Assembly (NCBI RefSeq): GCF_024055715.1
Contig: NZ_JAMXMV010000028.1
Span: forward strand, 18,531 to 82,530
DNA length: 64,000 nt
Direction: 5' to 3'
From: Actinoallomurus soli
GTDB lineage: Bacteria; Actinomycetota; Actinomycetes; Streptosporangiales; Streptosporangiaceae
Below are positions 1 to 8,287 of this stretch, in pieces. A program made the position numbers and the translations under genes. The stretch's first letter is position 1; each line of letters opens with the position of its first letter. The notes under the pieces were generated by a model. The model saw nothing but the letters and a program-made list of their open reading frames with translations, did no database searches and was not told the origin of the DNA.

Positions 1-1
1 C

Positions 2-1027
2 ACGGAGGTCGGGCCCGGCCTGGTGGACCTCGCCGTCAACGTGCGCCCGGGAACGCCGCCCGCCTGGCTCGCCGCGCTGCTGCGCGACAGCGTGGCCGGG
101 CTCGCGGCCTACCCCGACGCCGCCCGCGCCCGCGCGGTGGTGGCCCGTCGGCACGGCCGCTCTCCGGAGGAGGTGCTGCTGACCGCGGGCGCGGCGGAGG
201 CGTTCGTCCTGCTCGCCCGCGTCCTCACGCCCCGGCGCCCGGTCGTCGTGCATCCGCAGTTCACCGAGCCGGAGGCCGCGCTGCGTGCCGCGGGCCACGT
301 CCCCGACCGGGCGATCCTGACCGGTGACTTCCGCCTGCGCGCGGTCTCCGGTGGCACCACGGCGCGGGAGCAGGGTCCGGTGCCCGACGACGCCGACCTG
401 GTGATGCTCGGCAACCCGACCAACCCGACGTCCGTGTTGCACCCGGCGGCGGTCATCGCCGCGCTGGCCCGGCCGGGCCGGACGCTCGTGGTGGACGAGG
501 CGTTCATGGACTGCGTCCCCGGCGAGACCGAGAGCCTCGCCTCCCGTACGGACGTCCCGGGGCTGGTCGTCATCCGCAGCCTCACCAAGACCTGGGGCCT
601 GGCGGGGCTGCGCGTCGGCTACGTCCTCGCCGAGCCGTCTCTGATCGCCCGCCTGGCCGAGGCGCAGCCGCTGTGGTCGGTGTCCACGCCCGCCCTCGTC
701 GCGGCCGAGGCCTGCACGAGCCCCCGCGCCCTCGCCGAGGCCGACGCGTGGGCCCGTGACCTGGCGGTCGAGCGCGACCGGCTGGCGGAGGCGATCCGCG
801 CCCTGGGCCCGCACGTCGTCCCGGGCGCGCGGGCCTCGTTCCTCTGCGTGCGGGTCCCCGGGCCGCCGGGCGGCCTGGCCGTACGCGCGGCGCTGCGCGA
901 CCGCGGCTACGCGGTACGGCGCGGCGACACGTTCCCCGGCCTGGGACCCGACTGGCTGCGCGTCGCGGTCCGCGACGCGTCCACCAACGACGCCTTCACC
1001 GGCGCGCTCAAGACGGTGCTGACCTGA
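2..1027 (+). CDS. cobC: CobC-like PLP-dependent aminotransferase (threonine-phosphate decarboxylase type), 5' end outside window
   Basis: A class I/II pyridoxal-phosphate enzyme of the histidinol-phosphate aminotransferase fold. In actinobacterial cobalamin operons this position is filled by CobC/CobD-like proteins that supply aminopropanol phosphate for the nucleotide loop. The PLP lysine lies in SLTKTWGLAGLRVGY, and the GNPTNPTS motif (substrate/PLP binding) and the VVDEAF strand are present. The first GTG is at 23, but the reading frame is open upstream to base 2 and the residues encoded there (TEVGPGLVDLAVNVR) look like family sequence, so the true start is probably outside the window. 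cobT follows 17 bp downstream, which supports the cobalamin role over a histidine-biosynthesis role. Function within the superfamily is inferred mainly from context. Confidence 0.8.
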   Translation, partial: TEVGPGLVDLAVNVRPGTPPAWLAALLRDSVAGLAAYPDAARARAVVARRHGRSPEEVLLTAGAAEAFVLLARVLTPRRPVVVHPQFTEPEAALRAAGHVPDRAILTGDFRLRAVSGGTTAREQGPVPDDADLVMLGNPTNPTSVLHPAAVIAALARPGRTLVVDEAFMDCVPGETESLASRTDVPGLVVIRSLTKTWGLAGLRVGYVLAEPSLIARLAEAQPLWSVSTPALVAAEACTSPRALAEADAWARDLAVERDRLAEAIRALGPHVVPGARASFLCVRVPGPPGGLAVRAALRDRGYAVRRGDTFPGLGPDWLRVAVRDASTNDAFTGALKTVLT

Positions 1028-1044
1028 CCCCCTGGGAGAAGCAG

Positions 1045-2199
1045 ATGGAGCTCATCGCCGAGACGATCGCCGCGATCCGGCCGCTGGACGAGGCGGCCAT
1101 GCGGGCGGCCCGCGAGCGGCACGACCGGTTGACCAAGCCGCGCGGCTCGCTCGGCACGCTGGAGGAGCTGGGGATCCGCCTCGCCGGGGTCGCCGGCGTG
1201 TGCCCGCCCCCGCTGCCCGCGCCCGCCGCCGTCGCGGTGTTCGCCGCGGACCACGGCGTGCACGCCCAGGGCGTCACCCCCTGGCCGCAGGAGGTGACCG
1301 GCCAGATGGTGCACAACTTCCTCGCGGGCGGCGCCGTCGTCAACGCCTTCGCCCGGCAGGTCGGGGCCGAGGTCACCGTCGTCGACGTGGGCGTCAAGGG
1401 AGAGCTGCCCGAGGCGCCCGGCCTGCTCGCCCGGAAGGTCGCGAACGGCACCGCCGACATGACCCAGGGGCCCGCGATGACCGCCGACGAGGCCCGGCGC
1501 GCCGTCGAGGTCGGCATCGAGGTCGCCCGCGGCCTCGTCGAGCAGGGCCACCGCTGCCTGCTGACCGGGGACATGGGCATCGCCAACACGACCGCCTCGG
1601 CAGCCCTCATCGCCGCCTTCACCGGCCGCGCGGCCGAGGACGTCACCGGATACGGCACGGGCATCGACGACGCCACGCACGCGCGGAAGGTCGAGGTCGT
1701 CCGGGCCGCCCTCGCCCGCGCCCGTACCGAATCGTCCGCACCGGACGGCGCAGCGGGTCCGGCCGGTCCGCTGGCGGTCCTCGCGCAGGTCGGCGGGCTG
1801 GAGCACGCGGCGATCGCCGGGTTCGTCCTCGGCGCCGCGGCCCACCGCGTCCCCGTCGTGCTCGACGGCGTGATCGCCGGCGCCGCCGCGCTCGTGGCCG
1901 TCGCGCTCGCCCCGGCCGCCCGCGACTTCTGCGTCGCCGGGCACCGTTCCGCCGAACCGGGTCACGCCGCCGCCCTCGCGTCCCTGGAGCTGCGCCCGCT
2001 CGTCGACCTGGAGCTCCGCCTGGGGGAGGGGACCGGCGCCCTCCTCGCTCTGCCCCTCGTGGCCGGCGCCGTGCGGGTGCTGCACGAGGTCGCCACGTTC
2101 GACTCGGCGGGCGTCGCGGACAAGGACGCCGCGGGCGTCGCCGCCGCGGACCCGGCCGGCGGGGCCGATGAGGGCGCCGCCGCGCAGGGGCGCGCCTGA
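1045..2199 (+). CDS. cobT: Nicotinate-nucleotide--dimethylbenzimidazole phosphoribosyltransferase
   Basis: Makes alpha-ribazole phosphate, the lower ligand precursor of cobalamin, from nicotinate mononucleotide and 5,6-dimethylbenzimidazole in the cytoplasm. The N-terminal RHDRLTKPRGSLGTLEELG, the central FAADHGVHAQGVTPWP, the TGDMGIANTTASAA segment and the C-terminal RLGEGTGALLALPLV, which holds the likely catalytic glutamate, are all family hallmarks. The ATG at 1045 follows GGGAGAAG at proper distance. The core ends near residue 355. The last ~30 residues (AGVADKDAAGVAAADPAGG and on) are Ala/Gly/Asp-rich and look like a disordered extension. It lies between cobC and cobA in one transcription direction. 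Confidence 0.95.
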   Translation: MELIAETIAAIRPLDEAAMRAARERHDRLTKPRGSLGTLEELGIRLAGVAGVCPPPLPAPAAVAVFAADHGVHAQGVTPWPQEVTGQMVHNFLAGGAVVNAFARQVGAEVTVVDVGVKGELPEAPGLLARKVANGTADMTQGPAMTADEARRAVEVGIEVARGLVEQGHRCLLTGDMGIANTTASAALIAAFTGRAAEDVTGYGTGIDDATHARKVEVVRAALARARTESSAPDGAAGPAGPLAVLAQVGGLEHAAIAGFVLGAAAHRVPVVLDGVIAGAAALVAVALAPAARDFCVAGHRSAEPGHAAALASLELRPLVDLELRLGEGTGALLALPLVAGAVRVLHEVATFDSAGVADKDAAGVAAADPAGGADEGAAAQGRA

Positions 2200-2209
2200 C
2201 GGGCGCGGG

Positions 2210-2215
2210 TACCTT
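2210..2215 (+). promoter_or_regulatory. Possible -10 element for cobA
   Basis: TACCTT fits TAnnnT and lies 44 bases before the chosen TTG start of cobA. No good -35 is visible, so this is weak and cobA may simply be cotranscribed with cobT. Confidence 0.25.
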
Positions 2216-2259
2216 TGGTGCCGGACCAGACCGTCCACGTTCTCACCAGGAGATCTTCC

Positions 2260-3498
2260 TTGCCGCCCTACCTTCTCGGTCTGCGCTTCGACGGCCGCCG
2301 CGTCGTCGTGATCGGTGGCGGGCGCGTCGCCCAGCGCCGCGTTCCGACCCTGCTGGCCGCCGGTGCCGACGTGCTGCTGATCGCGCCCGAGGCCACGCCG
2401 ATGCTGGACGATCTGGCCGCGCGCGGCGAGATCACCTGGGAACGCCGGCCGTACCGGCCGGGCGACTGCGCCGGCGCCTGGCTGGTGCAGGCCGCAACCG
2501 ACGACGGCGAGGTCAACGCCGCGGTCGCCGCGGAGGCGGAGGGCCAGGGCACCTGGTGCGTGCGCGCCGACGACGCGGAGCTGTCCCCGGCCTGGACCCC
2601 GGCGAGCGGCCGGGTGGGCGAGACGACCGTCGGCGTGCTCGCCGGCGGCGACCCGCGCCACGCGGCCGGGCTGCGCGACGTCATCGTCGCCGGGCTGCGC
2701 GACGGCACGATCGAGGCGCGGCACTCGCGGCGGCGGCCCGTGGGCGTGGCGCTCGTCGGCGGCGGCCCCGGCGATCCGGGGCTCATCACCGTACGCGGCC
2801 GGCAGCTGCTGGCCCAGGCGGACGTCGTCGTCACGGACCGGCTGGCCCCTCGCGAGCTCCTCGACGAGCTGCCGGCCGACGTCGAGATCATCGACGCGTC
2901 CAAGATCCCGTACGGCCGCTCGGTCACACAGGAACGCATCAACGCGCTGCTCGTCGAGCACGCCAAGGCGGGACGCTTCGTCGTGCGCCTGAAGGGCGGC
3001 GACCCGTTCGTCTTCGGCCGGGGAGGCGAGGAGGTCCTGCACTGCCTGCAGGAGGGGATCCCGGTCACCGTCGTTCCCGGCATCACCAGCGCGATCGCCG
3101 TGCCCGGCGCGGTCGGCGTGCCCGTCACACACCGGGGCGTGTCGCAGGAGTTCCACGTCGTGTCCGCGCACGTCGCCCCCGGAGACCCCGCCTCGACCGT
3201 CGACTGGGAGGGGCTCGGCCGCGCTCAGGGCACGCTCATCCTGCTGATGGCGGTGGAGCGCATGAGCGTCATCGCCGACACGCTGATGCGCTATGGTCGA
3301 TCGCCTGACACTCCCGTCGCCGTCGTCCAGAACGGTACGCTGCAGTCCCAGCGCGCCCTCACGGCGACGCTCGCGACGGTTGTGGACGACATGACGGCCA
3401 CCGGCGTGCGGCCTCCGGCGATCGTCGTCGTGGGCGACGTCGTGCAGGTGGCGCGACAGATCGACATGCTGAACGCGGATATGGGGCGGACTCCGTGA
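2260..3498 (+). CDS. cobA: Fused precorrin-2 dehydrogenase-like / uroporphyrinogen-III C-methyltransferase
   Basis: Two-domain protein of siroheme and cobalamin synthesis. Residues ~1-150 carry the NAD-binding precorrin-2 oxidase/chelatase fold (VVVIGGGRVAQRR). Residues ~165-410 form the SAM-dependent methylase that methylates uroporphyrinogen III at C2 and C7: VGGGPGDPGLITVRG, VVTDRLAP, RLKGGDPFVFGRGGEE. I choose the TTG at 2260 because AGGAG (2248-2252) lies 7 bases upstream and the protein then begins LPPYLLGLRFDG like homologues. Starts at TTG 2215 or GTG 2218 have no such site. The stop overlaps the GTG start of the next gene by four bases, so the GTPase is translationally coupled to this gene. 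I did not verify the chelatase catalytic residues. Confidence 0.9.
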   Translation: MPPYLLGLRFDGRRVVVIGGGRVAQRRVPTLLAAGADVLLIAPEATPMLDDLAARGEITWERRPYRPGDCAGAWLVQAATDDGEVNAAVAAEAEGQGTWCVRADDAELSPAWTPASGRVGETTVGVLAGGDPRHAAGLRDVIVAGLRDGTIEARHSRRRPVGVALVGGGPGDPGLITVRGRQLLAQADVVVTDRLAPRELLDELPADVEIIDASKIPYGRSVTQERINALLVEHAKAGRFVVRLKGGDPFVFGRGGEEVLHCLQEGIPVTVVPGITSAIAVPGAVGVPVTHRGVSQEFHVVSAHVAPGDPASTVDWEGLGRAQGTLILLMAVERMSVIADTLMRYGRSPDTPVAVVQNGTLQSQRALTATLATVVDDMTATGVRPPAIVVVGDVVQVARQIDMLNADMGRTP

Positions 3499-5216
3499 CA
3501 CCCCCGGCTGACCAGAGCGCGATCAAACGCGCGGCGACACCCCTTCCCCTCGACGAGGCCCTGGCCGATCTACGGGACCAGATCGCCTCCTTCCGGTTCG
3601 TGCTCGACGCCCCGGGCGTCGACGAGGCGCGCGCCATCCAGCAGGACCTGCTGAACCAGCTCGACGACTACCTCCTGCCCCGGGTGCGCCGCAAGGACGC
3701 CCCGCTGCTGGTGGTGCTCAGCGGGTCGACCGGCGCGGGCAAGTCCACGCTGGTCAACACGCTCGTCGGCGAGCGGGTCAGCGCGACCGGCGTCCTGCGG
3801 CCCACGACGAGCAGCCCGATCCTGGTCTGCCACCCCGACGACGCCGACTGGTGGCTCGACGAGCGCTACGTCCTGCCCGGCTTCGGGCGGGTCCCCGGCC
3901 CCGCGCCGGACGCCGTGGTCGGCGACCAGCTGGTCATCATGAAGAGCGACGTGCTGCCCAAGGGCCTGGCCCTGCTCGACAGCCCGGACGTCGACTCGGT
4001 GTTCGAGGACCACCACGAGTTCGCGGCGCAGTTCCTGGCCGCGGCCGACGTGTGGATCTGCGTGACCACCGCCGCCCGCTACGCCGACGCCCTCGTCTGG
4101 CGCCTGCTGCACCGCGCCCGCGACCACGGCGCCACCCTCGGCGTCGTCCTGTCCCGCGTGCCCGAGGGCGGCGAGGAGGTCGTCGGCCACTTCACCGAGA
4201 TGCTCAAGGACAACGGCCTGGAGCAGGCCGCGCAGTTCGTGATCCACGAGACCACGGTCTCGGGCGGGATGCTGCCGTCCGAGGCGGCCGACGAGGTGCA
4301 GGTGTGGCTGAGCGGCATCAGTGAGGACGAGGATGGCCGCGCCGAGGTCATCAGGTCTACTCTGGGTGGCGTGCTCGACACCTTCCGCACCCGCGTCCCC
4401 GAGCTGGCCGCGAAGGTCGAGGAGCAGGTCGCGCTGCGCACGCTGCTCCGCGAGGACGTCGAGGGCGCCTACGCCACCGGCCTCGCCGAGCTCGACGAGG
4501 CCACCCGCAACGGCTCCCTGCTGCGCGGCGAGGTCCTCGCCCGCTGGCAGGACTTCGCCGGCACCGGCGACCTCGAGCGCGCCCTGCATGCGGGCCGCGG
4601 CCAGACGGGCCACCGCAGCAGCCGCCGCAAGCGCGCCCCCGCGCGGGTCCGCGCCCTCAAGGCCGCGCTGCGCAGCGCCCTGGAGTCCCTCATCGTGGCC
4701 GGCGCGGAGCGCTCCGCCGAGGAGGTCGTGAGCCGCTGGCGGGGCCGCCCGGCCGGCGCCATGCTGCTGGAAGGGCGCGACGAGACCCTCAACCGCGCCT
4801 CCGTGGAGCTGCCCCGGCGGGTCACCCGCGCCGTCAGCGCCTGGCAGGACCACATCGCCGACCTGATCCGTACCGAAGGGGTCACGAAACGTTCGGTGGC
4901 CAAGTTCGTCTCCTATGATGACGAGGCGCTGGCACTGGTGCTGATGGTCGGCCTGTTCGGCTTCGGCACCAGCGACATCGCGGTCGAGGGCGGCACCAGC
5001 GCCGTGCCGCAGCGGCTGCTCAAGGCGCTGTTCGGCGCCGAGTCGCTGCGCAGCATGAGCGCCAAGGCGCGGGCGGACCTGCGCGGCCGTATCGGCATGC
5101 TGTTCGACGAGGAGGCCATCCGGTTCGGGCAGGTGCTCGACGGCGCCGGGGTGCCCGACGAGACCACCCCCGTCCAGCTCTACCAGGCCACTTACAACCT
5201 CGAGGTCGCCCGGTGA
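3495..5216 (+). CDS. Dynamin-like / YfjP-type large GTPase (soluble partner)
   Basis: 573-aa P-loop GTPase. The Walker A/G1 motif GSTGAGKST is at residues 77-85, a G2-like TTSSPI follows, and G3 reads LLDSPDVDSV. The usual G4 NKxD is degenerate (VLSRVPEG at the equivalent strand). The C-terminal ~300 residues are predicted helical and charged, with a basic GHRSSRRKRAPARVRALKAA segment near residues 370-390, compatible with an assembly or nucleic-acid/membrane-binding stalk. There is no convincing transmembrane helix; LALVLMVGLFGFG is the only hydrophobic run. It overlaps cobA by 4 bp and is followed 19 bp later by a second, membrane-bound GTPase. Bacterial dynamin-like proteins are often encoded in such pairs. 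Cellular role not known to me. Confidence 0.75.
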   Translation: MTPPADQSAIKRAATPLPLDEALADLRDQIASFRFVLDAPGVDEARAIQQDLLNQLDDYLLPRVRRKDAPLLVVLSGSTGAGKSTLVNTLVGERVSATGVLRPTTSSPILVCHPDDADWWLDERYVLPGFGRVPGPAPDAVVGDQLVIMKSDVLPKGLALLDSPDVDSVFEDHHEFAAQFLAAADVWICVTTAARYADALVWRLLHRARDHGATLGVVLSRVPEGGEEVVGHFTEMLKDNGLEQAAQFVIHETTVSGGMLPSEAADEVQVWLSGISEDEDGRAEVIRSTLGGVLDTFRTRVPELAAKVEEQVALRTLLREDVEGAYATGLAELDEATRNGSLLRGEVLARWQDFAGTGDLERALHAGRGQTGHRSSRRKRAPARVRALKAALRSALESLIVAGAERSAEEVVSRWRGRPAGAMLLEGRDETLNRASVELPRRVTRAVSAWQDHIADLIRTEGVTKRSVAKFVSYDDEALALVLMVGLFGFGTSDIAVEGGTSAVPQRLLKALFGAESLRSMSAKARADLRGRIGMLFDEEAIRFGQVLDGAGVPDETTPVQLYQATYNLEVAR

Positions 5217-5235
5217 CCGAGGAGGATCGCGACCG

Positions 5236-6975
5236 ATGACGACGACCACCCCCGGCGTCTCCGGCACGTCCGAGGAGACCCCGCCGCAGCGGACGGCCGC
5301 GCCGGGGCAGGGCCCGGTGCCGGACCCGGCGGCGGCGCCGTCCGACGTGTCAGGGCTGACCCGCCGCCTCGCCACTCTCGACCGGCTCGTCGAGCTCGGC
5401 GAGGGCCGCGTCGACCAGGAGCTCATGGATGACGCCGCCGCGCTCCTCGGCCGGGCCGGCGACCGGCTGCGCCTGTCCGGCGACCACACGATCGTCGCGC
5501 TGGCCGGCGGCACCGGAAGCGGCAAGTCGTCGCTGTTCAACGCCGTCTGCGGCCTCGAACTGTCCCCGACGGGACTGCGCCGCCCGATGACCTCGTCGGC
5601 GCACGCCTGCGTCTGGGGCCTCGACGGCGCCGGCCCGCTGCTGGACTGGCTGGAGATCGACAAGCGTCACCGGTACGCCCGGGCCAGCGCGCTCGACCAG
5701 ACGAACGGCGAGGAGCGCGCCGGATCGCTGCAGGGCCTGATCCTGCTCGACCTGCCCGACCACGACTCGATCCGGTCCGAGCAGGTCGCGGAGGTCGACC
5801 GGTACGTCGGCGTCGCCGACCTGCTCATCTGGGTGCTCGACCCGCAGAAGTACGCCGACTTCGCCGTGCACCGGCGCTACCTGGAGCCGCTGGCCGGCCA
5901 TGACGGCGTCAGCCTGATCGTGCTCAACCAGATCGACCGCCTCGCGCCCGAGGAGATCGACGAGTGCGTCAAGGACCTGCGGCGGCTGCTGGAGGCCGAA
6001 GGGCTGCGCAACCCGCGCATCCTGACCACGTCGGCCAAGTCGGGGGCCGGCGTCGAGGACTTCCGCGACGTCATCGCGGACACCGTGGCCGCCCGCCGGG
6101 CCCGCACCCAGCGGCTCATCGCCGACATGGACCGGCTCATCCAGCGGTTCGAGGGCGCCTTCGGCGCGGTCGAGCCGCCCTCCACCATCGACGACAAACG
6201 GGCGGCGGCGCTCGTCGAGGCCCTGGTGGACGCCGCCGGGATCCCCGCCGTGGCCGAGGCGATGGAGAGCGCGTACCAGCTACGCGCGCTCGACTACGTC
6301 GGCTGGCCGCTCACCCGTCTCGCCGCCCGGCTCCGCAGCGACCCGCTGCGCCGGATGCGCCTCGTCGAGCTCCGCGACGAACTGCGCGCCGCGTTCACGA
6401 CGCCCGTCAACGCCCAGCAGGCCCACGTCGACAACGCCCTGCAGGACGTCACCGAGGACGTCGTCCGTGACCTGCCGCCCACCTGGCGGCGCTCGGTCCG
6501 TGAGGCCGGTCGCTCCAACGCCGACGCGCTTCCCGAGACGCTCGGCGCCTCCCTGCGCACCGTCGTGCCGTCCTTCAACCAGGTCCCCGGTTCGTGGTGG
6601 GCGGTGCGGATCTGGCAGTACCTCCTGCTGGTCGTCGCCGCTCTCAGCGTCGTCTGGCTCGTCGCCATCGCCGCCTTCGCCGGGCTCAAGCTCGGCCACG
6701 CGCCGGTCCGACTGCTCGGCGAGGGCGGGCTCGCGCCGTACGTCGCGCTGGTGCTGGTCTGCGTCCTCGGACTCGGCCTGCTCACCGCCCTGACCGCGCG
6801 CAACATGATCGCGCTGACGTCGGTGAAGCACAGCGACCGGATGGAGCAGCAGATGCGCGAGGGCGTCGCGGCGGCGGCGCGCGAGCTCGTCATCGCGCCC
6901 GTCGAGCAGGAACTGGCCGTGTACGCGCGGTTCCGCGACGAGGCCGGGCACGCCATCCGCGACGTCGCGCCCTGA
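5236..6975 (+). CDS. YfjP-type GTPase with C-terminal membrane hairpin (membrane partner)
   Basis: 579 aa. It has a disordered Thr/Pro-rich N-terminus (1-40) and then a GTPase domain with G1 GGTGSGKSS (91-99), G3 LLDLPDHDS, a canonical G4 LNQID and a G5 TSAKSG. The middle is helical. Two transmembrane segments follow at ~458-485 (begins IWQYLLLVVAALSVVW) and ~497-516 (APYVALVLVCVLGLGLLTAL), then a charged tail. The ATG at 5236 follows GAGGAGG. Unlike its upstream partner it keeps G4 and G5, so it is probably the active GTP switch anchored in the cell membrane. Pairing of a soluble and a membrane GTPase suggests hetero-assembly at the membrane (inference). The adjacent ssb gene ties the pair to DNA. 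Confidence 0.78.
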   Translation: MTTTTPGVSGTSEETPPQRTAAPGQGPVPDPAAAPSDVSGLTRRLATLDRLVELGEGRVDQELMDDAAALLGRAGDRLRLSGDHTIVALAGGTGSGKSSLFNAVCGLELSPTGLRRPMTSSAHACVWGLDGAGPLLDWLEIDKRHRYARASALDQTNGEERAGSLQGLILLDLPDHDSIRSEQVAEVDRYVGVADLLIWVLDPQKYADFAVHRRYLEPLAGHDGVSLIVLNQIDRLAPEEIDECVKDLRRLLEAEGLRNPRILTTSAKSGAGVEDFRDVIADTVAARRARTQRLIADMDRLIQRFEGAFGAVEPPSTIDDKRAAALVEALVDAAGIPAVAEAMESAYQLRALDYVGWPLTRLAARLRSDPLRRMRLVELRDELRAAFTTPVNAQQAHVDNALQDVTEDVVRDLPPTWRRSVREAGRSNADALPETLGASLRTVVPSFNQVPGSWWAVRIWQYLLLVVAALSVVWLVAIAAFAGLKLGHAPVRLLGEGGLAPYVALVLVCVLGLGLLTALTARNMIALTSVKHSDRMEQQMREGVAAAARELVIAPVEQELAVYARFRDEAGHAIRDVAP

Positions 6976-7064
6976 GAGCCGCCGTAAGAGCCGGGGTGGA
7001 ACACGCGGGACGGACGCCGGATCGGCTCCGCGGTCTCTTCCGTGCCGGCTCTGAGCACGGTGAG

Positions 7065-7073
7065 TTATCCACA
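7065..7073 (+). promoter_or_regulatory. DnaA-box sequence TTATCCACA upstream of ssb
   Basis: TTATCCACA is a perfect match to the classical DnaA box TTATNCACA and lies 98 bp before the ssb start, in the gap between the membrane GTPase and ssb. I see only one copy, so it is not an origin. It could be a transcriptional DnaA site or chance. Confidence 0.45.
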
Positions 7074-7170
7074 GATCACGGAAGGGGCTGGTGGGCGGGG
7101 TTCCGCATGCTCGACGGTGGGGGTGACGGCGGCGGCGCAGGGCCGCCGCGCACGCACCCGAGGAGCCTTC

Positions 7171-7698
7171 GTGAACGACGCGCTGATCACCGTCATCGGT
7201 TTCGTGGCCGCCGAGCCCCACTTCGAGGTCCTGTCCAGCGGCACCTCCCTGATGTCCCTCCGCATCGGCAGCACCCCGCGCCGTTTCGACCGCGACCTCG
7301 GCCAGTGGCGCGACGAGGATCCGATGTTCCTGACCGTGACCTGCTGGCGCTCCCTCGCCACCAACCTCCAGGAGAGCGACCTCAAGCGGGGCGACCCGGT
7401 CATCGTCACGGGCCGCCTCCGCATCCGGGAGTACGCCAAGGACGGGCAGATGCGCTTCTCCGCCCAGATCGAGGCGACCACGGTCGGCCACGACCTCAGC
7501 CGTGGCGTCGCCCGCCTGCAGCGTTCGCAGCGCTCCTCGATCAACCTCTCGGAGGACCGCCGGCAGGCCGACGACCTCGCCGACCGCTGGCTCGCGGCCG
7601 GCGCGGACGGTGCCGAGGAGTTCACCACCCAGGTCGCCGAGGGGTCCGGCGACGCCGACGAGGCCGCCGAGCCGACCGAGATCCGGGCGGTCGCCTGA
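7171..7698 (+). CDS. ssb: Single-stranded DNA-binding protein, SsbB type without acidic tip
   Basis: 175 aa. Residues ~1-110 form an OB fold of the bacterial SSB family (ALITVIGFVAAEPHFE at the start, PMFLTVTCWRSLATNL, KRGDPVIVTGRLRIREY, which binds ssDNA as a tetramer). The C-terminal region is acidic (EGSGDADEAAEPTE) but ends EIRAVA, not the D-D-I-P-F-like tip that recruits replication and repair partners. This is the signature of the second, sporulation-linked SSB of streptomycetes (SsbB). The GTG at 7171 is chosen because AGGAG (7161-7165) lies five bases upstream and the residues encoded further upstream are low-complexity. It follows the GTPase pair on the same strand and is closed by a strong terminator. 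The segregation role is family knowledge, not shown here. Confidence 0.9.
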   Translation: MNDALITVIGFVAAEPHFEVLSSGTSLMSLRIGSTPRRFDRDLGQWRDEDPMFLTVTCWRSLATNLQESDLKRGDPVIVTGRLRIREYAKDGQMRFSAQIEATTVGHDLSRGVARLQRSQRSSINLSEDRRQADDLADRWLAAGADGAEEFTTQVAEGSGDADEAAEPTEIRAVA

Positions 7699-7770
7699 TG
7701 CGCCCCTCCGGCGTCTCCTGGGTGCGCGCGAGCGCCCGGCCGGCCCCGAGACGGTAGCCCCTGAAGACCC

Positions 7771-7805
7771 ACCGGAGGCGGGGCCCCCGGCGCCCCGCCT
7801 CCGGT
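7771..7805 (+). terminator. Terminator after ssb
   Basis: Perfect 13-bp inverted repeat (accggaggcgggg and its complement) with a 9-base loop, followed by a short pyrimidine run. It closes the GTPase-ssb unit. Confidence 0.8.
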
Positions 7806-8287
7806 CTCTTCGCACCGGTCTCTGCCGCGGGTCACCGGTCACCGCTTTCGTCGCACGTCACCGCTCTCGGCTGAGGCGGGTGGCCACATGGAGGAGCGGC
7901 CCGGACGCCCTTGCCGGTCGGTGGCGAGGTGGCCGCAAGCGGACACACCCTCGTGGCGTGGCCGCGTGGGTGGGGGAAGGGATGGTGGATCGTCGTCAGA
8001 TCCAGGAGATGCCGCGCACTGTGCCTTCCTTCCGGGATGGCGCGTCCACCGGCGTGGGAGCCGGCGCTCGCGAGCACGTCAGATGGGCGCCGACGCGGCG
8101 CCCGCCCGGGCGGCCGCGGCCGGCCAGCGGGCCGTCCTAAGAAGGTACCGAATTTCTTGCCCACTCCGCACACATTGCAACTATCCTATTACTGAACGTG
8201 ATTCGATCAAGAGCGAGCATGAGCCGCCGTCCTGCGTCGCGGCGGCCGCCCGGACGGGCGGTCACGGTCTGACCCGTAGGGGGATGA
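7806..8287. other. Non-coding gap before the diguanylate cyclase
   Basis: About 480 bp with no coding frame I believe. The left part is GC-rich. The last 150 bp (from ~8145) are markedly more AT-rich and look like a promoter region for the diguanylate cyclase. Confidence 0.6.
8157..8187 (+). promoter_or_regulatory. Possible promoter of the diguanylate cyclase gene
   Basis: TTGCCC (8157-8162) and TATCCT (8182-8187) are separated by 19 bp, slightly long, in an AT-rich island 100 bp before the start codon. Confidence 0.35.

Noticed and set aside
907..3501. Very long open frame antisense to cobT and cobA
   Set aside because: Its translation is Arg/Gly/Asp/His-rich shadow sequence with no motif; the sense strand carries clear families.
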